Shown here piece by piece: positions 1 to 10,840 of a stretch of 64,000 nucleotides of DNA. The position numbers and the translations under genes are program-made. How positions within the stretch are numbered: the stretch's first letter is position 1; each line of letters begins with the position of its first letter. Below the pieces are notes generated by a model. It was given only the letters and a program-made list of their open reading frames with translations. It was not told where the DNA came from and did no database searches. The stretch comes from Plasmopara viticola (Eukaryota; Oomycota; Peronosporomycetes; Peronosporales; Peronosporaceae): positions 434,001 through 498,000 of the forward strand of contig MBPM02000009.1 of NCBI GenBank assembly GCA_001695595.3. Direction: 5' to 3'.

Positions 1-1710
1 GCACCTATGGTCTGCATTGACCAAGTTATGCCCATCTGAAATGTCGTCCTCTTCTTCGTCAGATCTGTCCCCGAAAGAGAAAATTGATTTCTAATAGATA
101 CGCGACTTGTGTCGGCACCTGGCGGTGGGCGAGTCGCGGAAACTAATTTCAGCTGCGTTGGTGATATTGGCCGCTGGGTCTACCCTTAAAATTCATCATG
201 AACTATACCTTAACTATCCTGGCCCCAGTGCTGACGACATCATCAGCAGAGCAATCTAAGGTCAGGTCTCTATTCCTAAAAGTCGTCATGGACTTCCCGG
301 TCTTTACGATTAAGTACAACCCTTCCATCTTGAAGGGCTTAAGTTCAAGCAATAAAGCCGTTTTGAGTATCTCTGCACCATTAGCAAGGACGAATGTTTG
401 CTGAAGGACCCGTAGCGCTTTCAACTATCTTTATTTTTATTGCCTAGAGGCAGATGTGTCCTCGGATCGCTAGTCAACGAATAACGGTATGCGCGCGTTT
501 CCCGTAATTGATACTTCTACAGCCTACTTGGCTCGAGCAGTTCTATGGCGGATAAACTACTTACTCTACGCGCATGCGCAGCCTATGTTTAGACGCAGCC
601 ACAGGTGTGAAGGCTCAATTTATTGTAAAGGCAGTACTATGTGCGTTTTTGGGGCTCACTTGGTCATCATTAGATAATCGGCGGATTGATAGCGTCCTTT
701 GTCATCGTTACGACCAAAGTCTAAAAGTCAAAATTGATGACCACACTTGTTCTTTCATTTTTTAGTTTAAGTCGAGGGGAGGACGTCATTAATTATGGGT
801 CCGGTATGCAAGAAAAACATACGGACGTTTTCTAGATTGCGGCTGCGAATTTAATTGGCTCTCAAAATTCATGGTACGACCAATAAATCGCTTATGTATT
901 GCACGATCCGGTGTACAATACAGTCAAAATTGCTAGTCGGTGGCCCATAATAGGCCAATCGGGATCTCCTGCTATCCTCACCGTAAGTTAAATGCGTGCA
1001 GTTGCTTCATCGATGAAAAGGTCTTCGGACAAAGATATGCTCACTGATTTCTGATACCACATGTATCGTTTTCTAGTGTGAAGATAAACTCTGATCTCTT
1101 GTTATATAAGGCCTAAACAACTCTGCATCGTTTGAAATAATTGTAGCTGAACAACGAAAGTCAAGATGAAAATTTATGTAATTCTGGGCTAGCCTAGCCG
1201 CATCAAATAAATTCTACGCACCCAAATCAGGAGTATTCGGTATCTGTGCCATTGGCATAGTCCCGTACTGTAGAGGCAAGCCAATCTGTGCTTTACTTCC
1301 ATATATCCGAAGAGTATTTTCGAGTAGCCTGCCGGAAAGACAAACTCATTTTAAGTCTAAGGCTCTACGAGCTTGCTTAGGTCAGCTGTGAAAAGCGGAG
1401 TATTCCAAGCATTTTGGGAAGAACTAGGATAGAGTAATACGTCTAGATCAATAGAATCGTTTTTCGATAAGCTTGATTCGAATAGGCGAAATGAATGTGT
1501 TAGATAATAGTATTTTGGCTTCGTCTCGTACCATGCTAGCATTCATTTAGCACATTAAACTATCATTATTTCTATCTATCAAACGACCCGCGCCCTCTTA
1601 AAATCAACACTTTTATTAAAGCCTTTTATCAACTTTCATTGAGTGAAACAGATCAGAATTTCCCTTATTAAATAAATAAAGTCATGTATTATGTAGTTTA
1701 GACTGCCAGA

Positions 1711-1725
1711 GCTCATTTTGGAATC
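1711..1725 (+). promoter_or_regulatory. Oomycete-type core promoter (Inr plus flank) of effector copy 1
   Basis: The sequence GCTCATTTTGGAATC fits the known oomycete initiator region (GCTCATT followed by pyrimidines and an A/T-rich flank). It lies about 20 bases before the ATG at 1731, so the 5' leader would be very short. The same motif is kept at the same distance in copy 2. The match is seen in the sequence; that it drives transcription is inferred from the oomycete consensus. Confidence 0.6.
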
Positions 1726-1730
1726 GTCCA

Positions 1731-3671
1731 ATGGTCCCCAAATTCTATCATTTATCGTATGCTTGCACTGTCTTATGGATATGGAGTTTACTAAGCTCCG
1801 AGGTTTTCATGATGGAAGCATTGGCTGTAGATACTCCAGCCAATCACCACGTGCGAATGCGCACAAAGCAAACGTTGAGTCAAGACCGTCAGTCCACTGA
1901 GGAGAGGACGCCGGCTTCGACTTCTATCGAAGTAGGGAAGGAGCTCGCAACTCTAGAGACTGTTGATGCCATTGCAAAAGAGATTGCACCTTTAACGACT
2001 GTCAGTGCAATTGCTAAAGAGGCCGGACCTTCAACGGCGGTTAGTGCAGCGGCAAAAGTGGGCGAGACTTTACCGGCTATCGATGCACTTGCACAAGAGC
2101 TCGAGACTTCACCGACTGTCTTTGCACTTTCGAAGAAACTTTTGACTTCACTGACTGTGGAAGCGTTTGAGAAAAAGCTCGTGACTTTGCCGACTGTCGA
2201 TGAATTAGTGAAACATCGCTTGACTTCACTGACTGTCGATGCACTTGCAAAAAAGACATGGACTCTACCGATTGTCGATTTACTGTCGACGGAGCTCGTG
2301 ACTATACCGGCTATCGATGCCTTTGCGAAAGAGCTCGCGACTTTCCAGACTGTCGATGCAATTGAAAAGGAGTACGAGATTTCATTGACTGTCGATGCAC
2401 TTGCAAGGAGGCTTAAGATTTTACTCCGTCTCGATAGACTTGGGGAAAAGCTTATGACTTCACCGACTGTCGACGCGCTTGCGGCGGAGCTCAAGACTTC
2501 ACAGACGGTTGATGCTTTCGCGAAAGAGCTTTGGACTTTTTCGGCTTTCAACAAACTGAGTAGAAAGCTCGTGGCTTTACCAGCTGTCAATGCACTCGAG
2601 AAGGAGGTCGCGACTTCACGGACACATGAACTTACGAAGGAGATCGTGGCTTTACCGACTGTCAGTGCACTTATAAAGGAGGCTAGACCTTCTCTGCCTA
2701 TTGATGCGCTCGCAAAGGAGCTCGAAACTTCACTGACTGTCAATGCACTTGCGAAGGAGCTCAAGACTTCACCGACTATCGATGCACTTGCGCAAACGCT
2801 CGTGACTTCATCGCATGTCGATACACTTGTAAAGGAGTTCATGACTTCACCGATTTTCAATGCCCTTGCGGAGAGCTACGTGACTTATCTCACTGTTAAT
2901 GTACTTGTGAAGGAGCTCGTGATTTCACCGAGTGTCAATGCATATGCGAAGGAGTTCGTGACTTGGCTGACTGTCGATGCAATTTTGGATGAAATCCGAT
3001 TTTCACTGAATGTTTATCCACTTGAGGAGGAGCTCATGACTTCACCAATTGTCGATACCTTTGCCATGGCACTCGTGACTGCTCTCACTGTCGATGTACT
3101 GGCGAAGGAGCTTAGAATTTCACCAGCTGTCACTAAACTTGCGATAGAACTTGCCACCCAAACTGGAGAAAATGTGGCTGGCATATGGGAAAGTGCCGTG
3201 CCTGTTTTGCTGGATGACTCGACTGTGGCTTTCCTCCTGCGATTCGCAATCGACAAGCCGACAGCTATCAATTATCTTTTCAAGTTTTATAAGGTCAACT
3301 ATGACGAGCCCAACTTTTTCAGGAGCTCACCATTCTTGAGGTGGAACAACGTCATTAACGTAGCGTTTCATGACAGTAAGGAAGCTGGCAAGGCTATTTT
3401 TAATGAGCTGGACCACGAAAAGCTAAGTTTTCGCCTCATGGACAAGTCTACGCCTCCGAATACGCGCACGCGATTCAGGACCATGCTGCTTGACGCGTCG
3501 CTTGACCCCGCTGATACAAATTATATGAGCAAGTCATCCATGTGGCTAGGTCCACAGTCGAACGTAGAGGCTAGACTTGAAGATATTGCAGCAAGGGCCA
3601 AGCAATTAAGCCGAAAAAGGAAAGTACGTGATCCTGATGGTACGAAGCGCGTGCGGCGCAGAAAAGAATAA
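1731..3671 (+). CDS. Secreted EER effector candidate with about 31 tandem 13-residue repeats, copy 1
   Basis: The gene encodes 646 residues and shows no intron. Residues 1-32 form a signal peptide (hydrophobic core about 10-23, likely cleavage after ALA at 30-32). A basic stretch follows (RMRT at 42-45, not a canonical RxLR), then EER at 57-59, the layout of oomycete host-translocated effectors with a degenerate RxLR. Residues 67-477 are about 31 repeats of 13 residues, consensus near ALAKELxTSPTVD, probably short amphipathic helices. Residues 478-620 form a non-repeated, W/Y/F-rich domain that may be WY-like (weak). The C-terminus has two basic clusters, RKRKVR (628-633) and KRVRRRK (639-645), suggesting a bipartite nuclear-localisation signal. 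Host-cell nuclear action is inferred. It is one of only two long intact frames in 57 kb of decayed repeats. I do not recognise the repeat family. Confidence 0.85.
   Translation: MVPKFYHLSYACTVLWIWSLLSSEVFMMEALAVDTPANHHVRMRTKQTLSQDRQSTEERTPASTSIEVGKELATLETVDAIAKEIAPLTTVSAIAKEAGPSTAVSAAAKVGETLPAIDALAQELETSPTVFALSKKLLTSLTVEAFEKKLVTLPTVDELVKHRLTSLTVDALAKKTWTLPIVDLLSTELVTIPAIDAFAKELATFQTVDAIEKEYEISLTVDALARRLKILLRLDRLGEKLMTSPTVDALAAELKTSQTVDAFAKELWTFSAFNKLSRKLVALPAVNALEKEVATSRTHELTKEIVALPTVSALIKEARPSLPIDALAKELETSLTVNALAKELKTSPTIDALAQTLVTSSHVDTLVKEFMTSPIFNALAESYVTYLTVNVLVKELVISPSVNAYAKEFVTWLTVDAILDEIRFSLNVYPLEEELMTSPIVDTFAMALVTALTVDVLAKELRISPAVTKLAIELATQTGENVAGIWESAVPVLLDDSTVAFLLRFAIDKPTAINYLFKFYKVNYDEPNFFRSSPFLRWNNVINVAFHDSKEAGKAIFNELDHEKLSFRLMDKSTPPNTRTRFRTMLLDASLDPADTNYMSKSSMWLGPQSNVEARLEDIAARAKQLSRKRKVRDPDGTKRVRRRKE
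1929..3161 (+). repeat. 39-bp coding tandem repeat inside effector copy 1
   Basis: About 31 diverged 39-bp units encode 13-residue repeats (residues 67-477). All units but one are exactly 13 codons; one unit near residues 301-312 has 12. Because the period is a multiple of three, the opposite strand also stays open for long stretches. The GAGCTC motif recurs in many units. Confidence 0.9.
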
Positions 3672-4846
3672 AACTTATCGACGCTATTCGATGCTCATTT
3701 AGTAAACGAAATACAAACATAAATTTGACCAATATTAATTGCTTAAGTTTTCAAGATTATGACGTCTTACCTAATATTTTTATGACTGAGATAGGTTTTC
3801 CCGCGACCAAAATATTAATTTTTCTTTGATGAAGGCAGAGCTGTGGTACAAAACTTTGCGGGTTTCAAAGCAGCGCTGTGCCTTTTAGAGAATCAGAGAA
3901 GCCCTCTTTACTCTGAGACCATAACAAGGACGTGTGTGACCAACAGTTGCAAGGTTATCTGCCGATCTATGGTTAATTACTTTGCTTATGAAGCATACTT
4001 TTAGCTTACTACGGAGTCGAAAGAGCAGTAGAGAACAAAACACTGTATTTTAAGTTATTAGGGTCGTTCGGTGCTCTTCATTTATATTTTTATATAATTT
4101 AAAACTTTTGGAATGTTTATCTTACAATAGAATTAAAAACTGACTCATAAGTTTGACGTTATGGCTGTAAAACTTTCTCAAGCTAGAGAGAGACGCAAGC
4201 AAATATTGTCACCGACGGTATGTTAAAGACGCAAAATCGATCTTTTGCGCATGAAAAAATGTGGTATCGAAGATACCACAGGCGCGCTACTTGTTCGAAG
4301 AAAGGCTGCCTGCGGTCAAATTCTGCGCGAAAATAAAGCTTTTTACAAATGTGATTTATGTGCGCAGAAAAAAATTCTTGCATCTCAGCTTACAGCAGAA
4401 TTCCCAGCGAAGAATCGACTTTGCCACTATCATCGCCGGCCGATACGACGGAGCTGAGTTTTCTCACGTCAAAACGGTTCCACAGGACAAGGAAAACGGT
4501 AGAGAGTTGCAAGATAACCAGAAGAGATTACGCTTTTATTACAAATTGGCGCTAGGGTTCGCGCAATGCCAGAACCCGTCATGGCAAAAGAAAATTTGTC
4601 TAGGGACATGGCGACGCGCATAATGGAATGTGGTGAGCCTTGCTTAAAATGTACACGTCCGTCGATGACTTGGAATGGTCTCGTGATGATTGTAGCCCTG
4701 GATTGCGTTTTTCCCTCGATAAGCAGTAGATCGTACGCAAGATAGTAGTTTTTCTTTGAGTGGTAGTACTAGTTTTAGTAGAAGCACCACTACACCAACA
4801 ATGAAATCGTTGCTTAATTGTATTACATGAGAATCGGTATTGTCAA
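3672..4846. other. Non-coding 3' flank of effector copy 1 within block A1
   Basis: No gene is recognisable here. The stretch matches the 3' flank of effector copy 2 (about 33000-34020, inverted) with many small differences. The short open frames around 4183-4623 are not kept open in the other copy. Confidence 0.7.
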
Positions 4847-5197
4847 CATATATATACATGTAATGTAATGTATTACGTTATCGCGTTGCCAAGTTATGCA
4901 CGTGCTAGGCTCAGTCTGGCTAGTCCACGGCATAGAGTGGTGTCCGCATACGTCGGGTCTCGTTCGGCGGGCAGTGCAGCCAGCACCGAGGTCGTGAGGG
5001 TCTTCCATTATTTTGTTTATCTCTGACTTGGTAAGAGCCCAGGTGGCGCCCTGGTGCTGGAGACCGTCGCGTCGAGGGTGAGACTCGTTAGAGACCTACA
5101 GATGCCCGAGAGCACCTGCCCGAAGCGCGCGAGCATTTAGCCTACGCGCTTGGAAGGAGGGTGTCACCTCAACCTTTTCCGAAGCATATATATACAT
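4847..5197. mobile_element. SINE-like retroposon (about 325 bp) with perfect 13-bp target-site duplication
   Basis: The 13-bp sequence catatatatacat occurs at 4847-4859 and again at 5185-5197, flanking a 325-bp body (4860-5184). The matching site in inverted copy A2 (about 32880) has a single undivided AT-rich sequence and no insert, so this is a clean insertion after the duplication. One end carries short TAATG repeats, which fits the tail of an element inserted by target-primed reverse transcription when read on the minus strand. A second copy lies at about 29595-29916. I see no convincing Pol III A/B boxes, so a 3'-truncated LINE is also possible. Confidence 0.75.
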
Positions 5198-6119
5198 ATG
5201 GCCATAAAACTTACATATCGGGCAAATTCGCAAAGACTTGCCAATTTATCAATGGTCAATAGCAGGAAGTTCCAACTGGAGTTTGTCAATGCTGCACAGC
5301 GGGGAGACTATCGATTGTGCTTTCTTGCGGCGATGTAAACCCAACAAACTTGCTTCATGTAGCCGCACTTGTGTGACACCAGATCACTTGTACTGCGGTA
5401 TTTGCTGCTCAAGTCATCAATTTTTCAATGCCTGTTTGGCATGTGGACTAGCGATGCCGTGTCGCCATACAGTCTGAGGCGGTGAAACCTAATTACTTGA
5501 ATCAAGCGATGTTTTGTGCAATTTAAGCGTGTGGACATAGTAGTGGGCGTCCTTGACAAAATTCTTTGGCGTACGATGTAGGGGTGTGCCATGTGGCCAA
5601 AAAGCAAACTTACGCTTGTGGTTGGATCAGTAGATGCTTACATTGCGAGCTGTCTTTATCTTTCACGCCGAATTTGCCAATAAATTTCTGCTGCTTACTT
5701 CGAAGTAAAAGATTTGTGGCTAAATAGTGTAGGCGTTTCGTGCTTGCTGACGACTGGAATATGTGCTTGAGCGTTGTCCTCCCGGTATATGCGAGAGATG
5801 GCGCACTTTTTTAGTCGTCGGCAAATAGCCACTGATGTGCGTTAGGCTTGAATCGTGAAAAAGACCGAGGGATATTGAGCAGTATGCACTTGAGTAGATA
5901 GCTCATTAAAAAGTTGACATTTTTTAATACTTGATTGGCGTACAGCGGACTGGAGTGCAACCGAATTGTTTTAGTCACGAGAGCCCATAATGTCCAGAGA
6001 GGCAGTACTTAATCGTAAAAGTTGAGACTTAAACTTATCGTAGTCGGACAAGAAGTATAGCAGAGATGCAATGGACTTCGGTGAAAACTGTTTGAAAACT
6101 TCTGGAGCTGGAAGTTTTG

Positions 6120-9100
6120 CGCTTAAAACCAGAATCACTCACAATTATTACGCATAGTAGTCGAGAGCTGGGTTGATACTTAATCTCATTCGATACTTCG
6201 TTTTGGTGCGTACATCTTCAAAATATAAACGACTCTTAATAGCGAACACTTGCTTTATGTTCTGTCTCGTACAATATATAAAATTTGTTCGATCGGTGTT
6301 CCTAGCTCTAAGGCAAGTCAGCGCAGACTTGAGGTGCGGTACAAGACGAAAAACCTTTGTTAAAGCTACAGTCGGTGTGGGAACTTTATCGATACGCTTC
6401 ATTTCTCTCTGGACATAGAACCGAGCTCGTTCACTCCTCGCGACCTTTGAATGTCAAACAGTCGTCGGAAAAAGAAAGTCATCGGTGAAAGCTACAGCTT
6501 CAGCTCAAATTTGGTGACGGGCGTCTTTGATGTCGATGCTTCTGTATATACTTGCGCTGCGTTTTAAACGTCTATTCTACTTATATTGCAAACTTATAGC
6601 GTTTTCCCACGGTAAAAATGTAAGATTCGAGCACAGCGGTTACACATGGTGGTTGAAGTCCAGAAGAAGCGTATTTCTTTGAATGGAACTCGTCGACCTG
6701 AAGCGCAGGGGTATGCATAGACATGAGTTTGTTTTAGAAATCGCTAATAGACGTATCCAAAACTAATTCGTCATATTCAGTCCAAGCGTGATTGACACAA
6801 TTAATAGTTGCCGGTCGTTTGGATCTCCATGATGTATATTGATGCGACGTAAAGTGTAATGGTGAAGCAGGCCGGTCAAAATCATTATTATTGAGTACGC
6901 TGAGAAGCAATCTATAGTAGCACAACTCCCACTACTATCCGCATAGTATTGTTAACGGTATATCCCGAAAATCTTAATTTAAATCCTATGGCACTTTTTT
7001 TGACACCATAACGGGACTAAAGCCTTGTTGAAATTGAAGTATATCTTAGCCAAAGTAGCAATACTTTCGTGAATTTCTTCTGGTCTATGAGCTACTTGAC
7101 AAGTCTCAAGGGAAGCGTGGTACAGGCGCTAGTGCTGACCTTTCTGGTTTGAGAACGACAACTCAGTGTCGTCCCTGATGCGTCACACCTTTTCAACTGC
7201 AAGACGTAGGTGCCGAGGATGAGATCGAGCTATCGTATTGGAAATTCGGGAGCTCAAGGCTTCTGAAAAAATCTTGTTTGCTAACAACAACGAGCTCTTC
7301 GCGATGATTTATGTTCTTGTCAAATTCGGGACCCATATGCTAGACTGTAAGCCATTAGTGATCCATATAGATACGCATTTTGTAGTAAATGGTTGACTGC
7401 TCTTTAGTTTTGCAAATTGGAAGCTCGAGACGAATCAAAAGCAAGGAAAGCAGAATGCTTCGGCCGATACCTTATCCCATTTTAAATAAAGTTCATGCCG
7501 CAATTTCGAATCTGGCTGTATCGGATCCAAGCAGCACGTCCGCGTGACAATGACATGTGTATAGATCCCCTGAATACTCTGCAAAGCGATGGGAAGAATA
7601 GATATAGATAAATCGTCGGTGCGGCTAAGAGCGAGGCTACATTGGCTCTCGATGGACCCCGGACTGTTTTCTTACAGCACTGATTAAGGTGATTTGATAC
7701 GTGAAGTGGTCGTTTATGTTGATATTATAAAACATCGCATTTCTATAAGGACTGGGTCATATTACACCGCGTGGCTGCCGTACCGGTTAAGAGAACACGT
7801 ATGACTATCTATCGATGATTAAATCGCACAAGCGGTTCAGCATATATAAGCGGACATGAAATGTGTGCCAGCTCGCTGAGCCTACGCCGATTGCATCCGC
7901 ATGTTTGACAAGCTTGCCAATAATATTGTGCTGTTGGAAGCATGTTAGCACAAAGTACGAGCTCGGCTGGCCAAATTACTCAGTAGGTAGCTAATATTTG
8001 ATGCAAAATGGCTTATTTTGCGGCTATGCCGGACATGTCGATATTGATAGCAATCTTTCTTACAGACTGTATGAACTGTAGCAGCCGACTGTTTGAGCAA
8101 AGACCCCGCCTTACAGACAATTTTCAAATATTTCCGTAAAGTTGCTTAGTATCAGGACATGCACTAAACGACGGTCGGATAGAGTGGGCGAGTTCCGTCG
8201 TTCAAGACATCCCATGCAGTGTGCGCGCGGATGCACCCATCTTTGAAGCAGCTTGCTTTCACTTGCTGCGTCTGATGTAAGCAATGCCGTGCATGTTATA
8301 AGCGCTACCCGCTGTTCACAAAAAGGTTTTTGCTAGCCCTCGCGCATTGGAGCTCAAATTCTGATATGGGATGATTAGAAGTGGCCTGCTGATAGAATTC
8401 ATCTCACAAAGCGTAGGCGAGTCGAAGGCTTTGTCTCGAAAAGTTTCAGCATCTTTAACCTTGTGAGAAGCGAAACGACCAAAAGATAAGATATGCGAAA
8501 AGAACATCCTGAGCGAAAATAAAGAAGGAACAAGACGAAATTTGAAATCAAAATATTACTATAATTAAATGCTAGAAGAACAGCCTTCAAATGCAGGTGC
8601 CGCTGGCTTTAAGACTATAGAGCGCCTGGGCCTTTTAAAGAGTCTGGAAACATGTACAACAAAGGCTTGGCTCACAAGCCTAACATTTTAAAAGAATGTT
8701 AAGGAACAAGGCGTTTTATGTGGGCCTTTTAACCGTTTTAAAACTCGGGTAACGAGAATGTGGATTTTCGGCACCGGGTTTTGAGAAGGCATCATCACGG
8801 GAAGCCATACACTAGTTGGGACAAAATTTGCTTTAAACACAGCGCGCCATAACCTGTGTAGAGAAAGGGACGAGTCGGGCAATATGTTCGTGGTGCGTTG
8901 CGACTGAGCGCTTGAGGCTCAAATGATGGCCAGAAAAGACCTTTAATTTGGGATGTGCGAAGCCCGCATTTTTAGACAAGAATATCAGCGTTAAGCTCCG
9001 CCAGGCTATGAGCTGCGTTTGGCAGGCGTCTGACACCGGCATCATCATAGTATAGAGCGCCACAGTGCGCAGTATGAGCTAAATATTGTCCTCCTTATTG

Positions 9101-9742
9101 ATAAAGAAAGCGGGTGCGATCATCATGTGGTGAGTCTATTTCGCGCAACGCCGTCGTTAGATTCATCCCCACTATCTAATGAAAGGGAGGGAGTATATTT
9201 ACTAAGATACGCATGCCTCTGACGTCATGAAGTCTTTGATCCTAGAGATCAGCGCGTTCGGCAATACTAGGCTTCCCACCGCCAATACCGACAATGCTGA
9301 GGCCACGAGAAGAGCTCATCTCGAGTTCTCTTGTGCCGTATGTAGAGCCTGTGCCCACGGAAGTTTGATGTGCGGACAACAGGTCGCAGGACGACAGTCC
9401 ACAACGGGTCTTCAGTCAGCAAATTAATTTTGCTTAACTCTTGCAAAGTGCGAGTAGCAAAGTCAGCTTCTTATATTTTGTGTTTCATGCTGAAATGCCT
9501 TTCGATACTCTTAGCGCTCATGATTCGTAAGTTTGTATTGCGGTGTCGACACCAAGCTTCCGCTATATTCAGCCTCAAAACAAACACGGCGCCCGCATTA
9601 TTTTGATTTTGTGAAACTAACAACCTGGCTTTTTGCTTGCGGGTGTCTCACGCTTAGTGTTTGTCAAAGTCAAAACGTTAATGCTACTACAATAATGGCT
9701 CTTCACGTATTTAATGGGTATCCCATCGAGCTTGTCTTGTAG
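6120..9742. repeat. Block D, left part, copy D1 (decayed retrotransposon)
   Basis: This part aligns in direct orientation with about 51630-55160. Shared landmarks include 6137 with 51634 and 9660-9740 with 55070-55160. The sequence is full of stops in all frames in both copies. A weak reverse-transcriptase-like stretch is better kept in D2 on the minus strand. The alignment breaks at about 9742, where block C1 begins, and resumes at about 13440. Confidence 0.75.
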
Positions 9743-9768
9743 CTCAACCACAATGGCTCTTTCGCTGA

Positions 9769-10218
9769 CTATAACATTTGAAAAGCGTCAGAAACCCGAT
9801 TTCGCTTTGGCCCTGCATCTTTTTTGTGAAGAGCGACAACCTCTGAGCGACTGATTGTATGCACATCATATTGCTCATCGGATATATCACAGGTAATTAG
9901 ACCGCGCCTTTTCCGGGACGACCCCGAACGGCTACGGTATCCAAAAAGAAATTGAACCTCTGGGGTCATGGGTCCCATGCCGAAAAATTGGATCGTCTGC
10001 CGCGCGTCTTGACGCAAAGATTTCCAACCGCGTCGGAAGGTTGCTTTTTCTTGTTGTGGGCTCCAAGACTGATCTGCTGCTCCAGGCGCATGTAATGGTT
10101 GCATTATTAGTGGACTGTCAGTCCATTCATCATCACTCCTACTTTCTCTACTTGTTTTGAGGCTAATGGGAATCGGGTAATGCTCTGGAGAGTGCTTCGA
10201 AAACTTAAGGGCTAGCAT
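9769..10218 (-). CDS. Hypothetical protein, possibly a retrotransposon Gag-like fragment
   Basis: An open frame of 149 codons is polar and basic, with an SRSGSSRKRRG cluster near residues 96-106 and no signal peptide or membrane segment. I do not recognise a family. It lies 3' of an LTR-like repeat when read on the minus strand, a position where a gag-type gene would fall; that is inference only. The inverted copy at about 48866-49170 is clearly related (for example around SDEQ and KKDAG) but is broken by stops and frameshifts. Either this is the less decayed copy of a mobile-element gene or it is open by chance. A GT donor and AG acceptors upstream (about 10200-10340) leave open a first exon starting near 10337. 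Confidence 0.35.
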   Translation of the reverse strand: MLALKFSKHSPEHYPIPISLKTSRESRSDDEWTDSPLIMQPLHAPGAADQSWSPQQEKATFRRGWKSLRQDARQTIQFFGMGPMTPEVQFLFGYRSRSGSSRKRRGLITCDISDEQYDVHTISRSEVVALHKKDAGPKRNRVSDAFQML

Positions 10219-10485
10219 ACTTTTTAAAATCCTGATAATCGTAATATCCGTATGTAACTATCGCCTTCGAAGGGTCGATGGCCGTAAAACGTCCTTTAAG
10301 ACGAGATTTTGGCTTGTTTATACTCACCAAACTCATCCTTCTAGGGTTTGAGGTGTGCGGCTTATACAGCTTGTTGTACGGATGTCTGGCAAAAGACACA
10401 AGGCAGTGACTTCTGACATGAAAAAAGGTAAAAGGAGAATTTAGACTTGTACGAGCACGGAACATTGAAAGGCTGTATATGAGAG

Positions 10486-10840
10486 TGTAATGGGGCCAGG
10501 CAAATTTGAAAAAATCACACTTGCTCGTGGCATTACCATATTGTGTGACGTAATCACGTGATGTATCGATCATCAATAAGAAGTGAATACTCAGCAGTAA
10601 GAAGTTTTAGATTAAACTAGTACATAGTCCAATAATTACGGTCTCATGCGTATTGATAGAGATTGTTATGTTAGTAGTGGCTGTAGAGTATACCTCTTAA
10701 GTAAAGTTTACCTCACATTAAAGTATCTAATGTTACATTTAGAATTATCATTGTAGCTTGAATCAGATTTTGGAGTCTGACAGATAATCTGCGACTCCTC
10801 TCCGTTCTAAGTGTTGAAGCAATGTCGGAGACCTAGATAT
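10486..10840. repeat. LTR-like dispersed repeat (copy in C1)
   Basis: A motif like GTGTAATGGGGCC, then a GTCACAC-type stretch, TTACCATATTGTG, and further on GCGACTCCTCTCC, recurs in the same order at about 14095-14345, 25640-25800 (reversed), 26800-27210, 37918-38280, 48350-48570 (reversed) and 55846-56110. The edge resembling TGTAACGGGG is typical of retroelement LTR termini. I cannot define the far end or fix the orientation. Confidence 0.5.

Larger units (their letters stand above)
1..6115 (+). repeat. Block A, copy A1 (effector-bearing duplicated segment)
   Basis: This whole stretch reappears in inverted orientation at about 31890-37700. Matching landmarks by eye include the start of the window against 37530-37690, the effector gene against 34024-35964, 4730-4850 against 32880-33010, and 5900-6110 against 31890-32110. 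A shorter direct copy of the first 500 bases lies at about 26085-26665. The left end is cut by the window. A1 carries a 325-bp insertion at 4860-5184 that A2 lacks. Outside the effector gene the copies differ by many substitutions and small indels, as expected of unconstrained DNA. End positions are approximate. Confidence 0.85.

Noticed and set aside
1889..2860. 323-codon open frame on the minus strand inside effector copy 1
   Set aside because: It is the mirror of a coding repeat with a period divisible by three. It lacks a signal peptide or domain and gains nothing from being read as a gene.
1929..3161. Regular repeats that could suggest a CRISPR array or satellite
   Set aside because: The units are contiguous, diverged, exactly 13 codons long and in frame within a secreted protein. 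There are no spacers, and the genome is eukaryotic.
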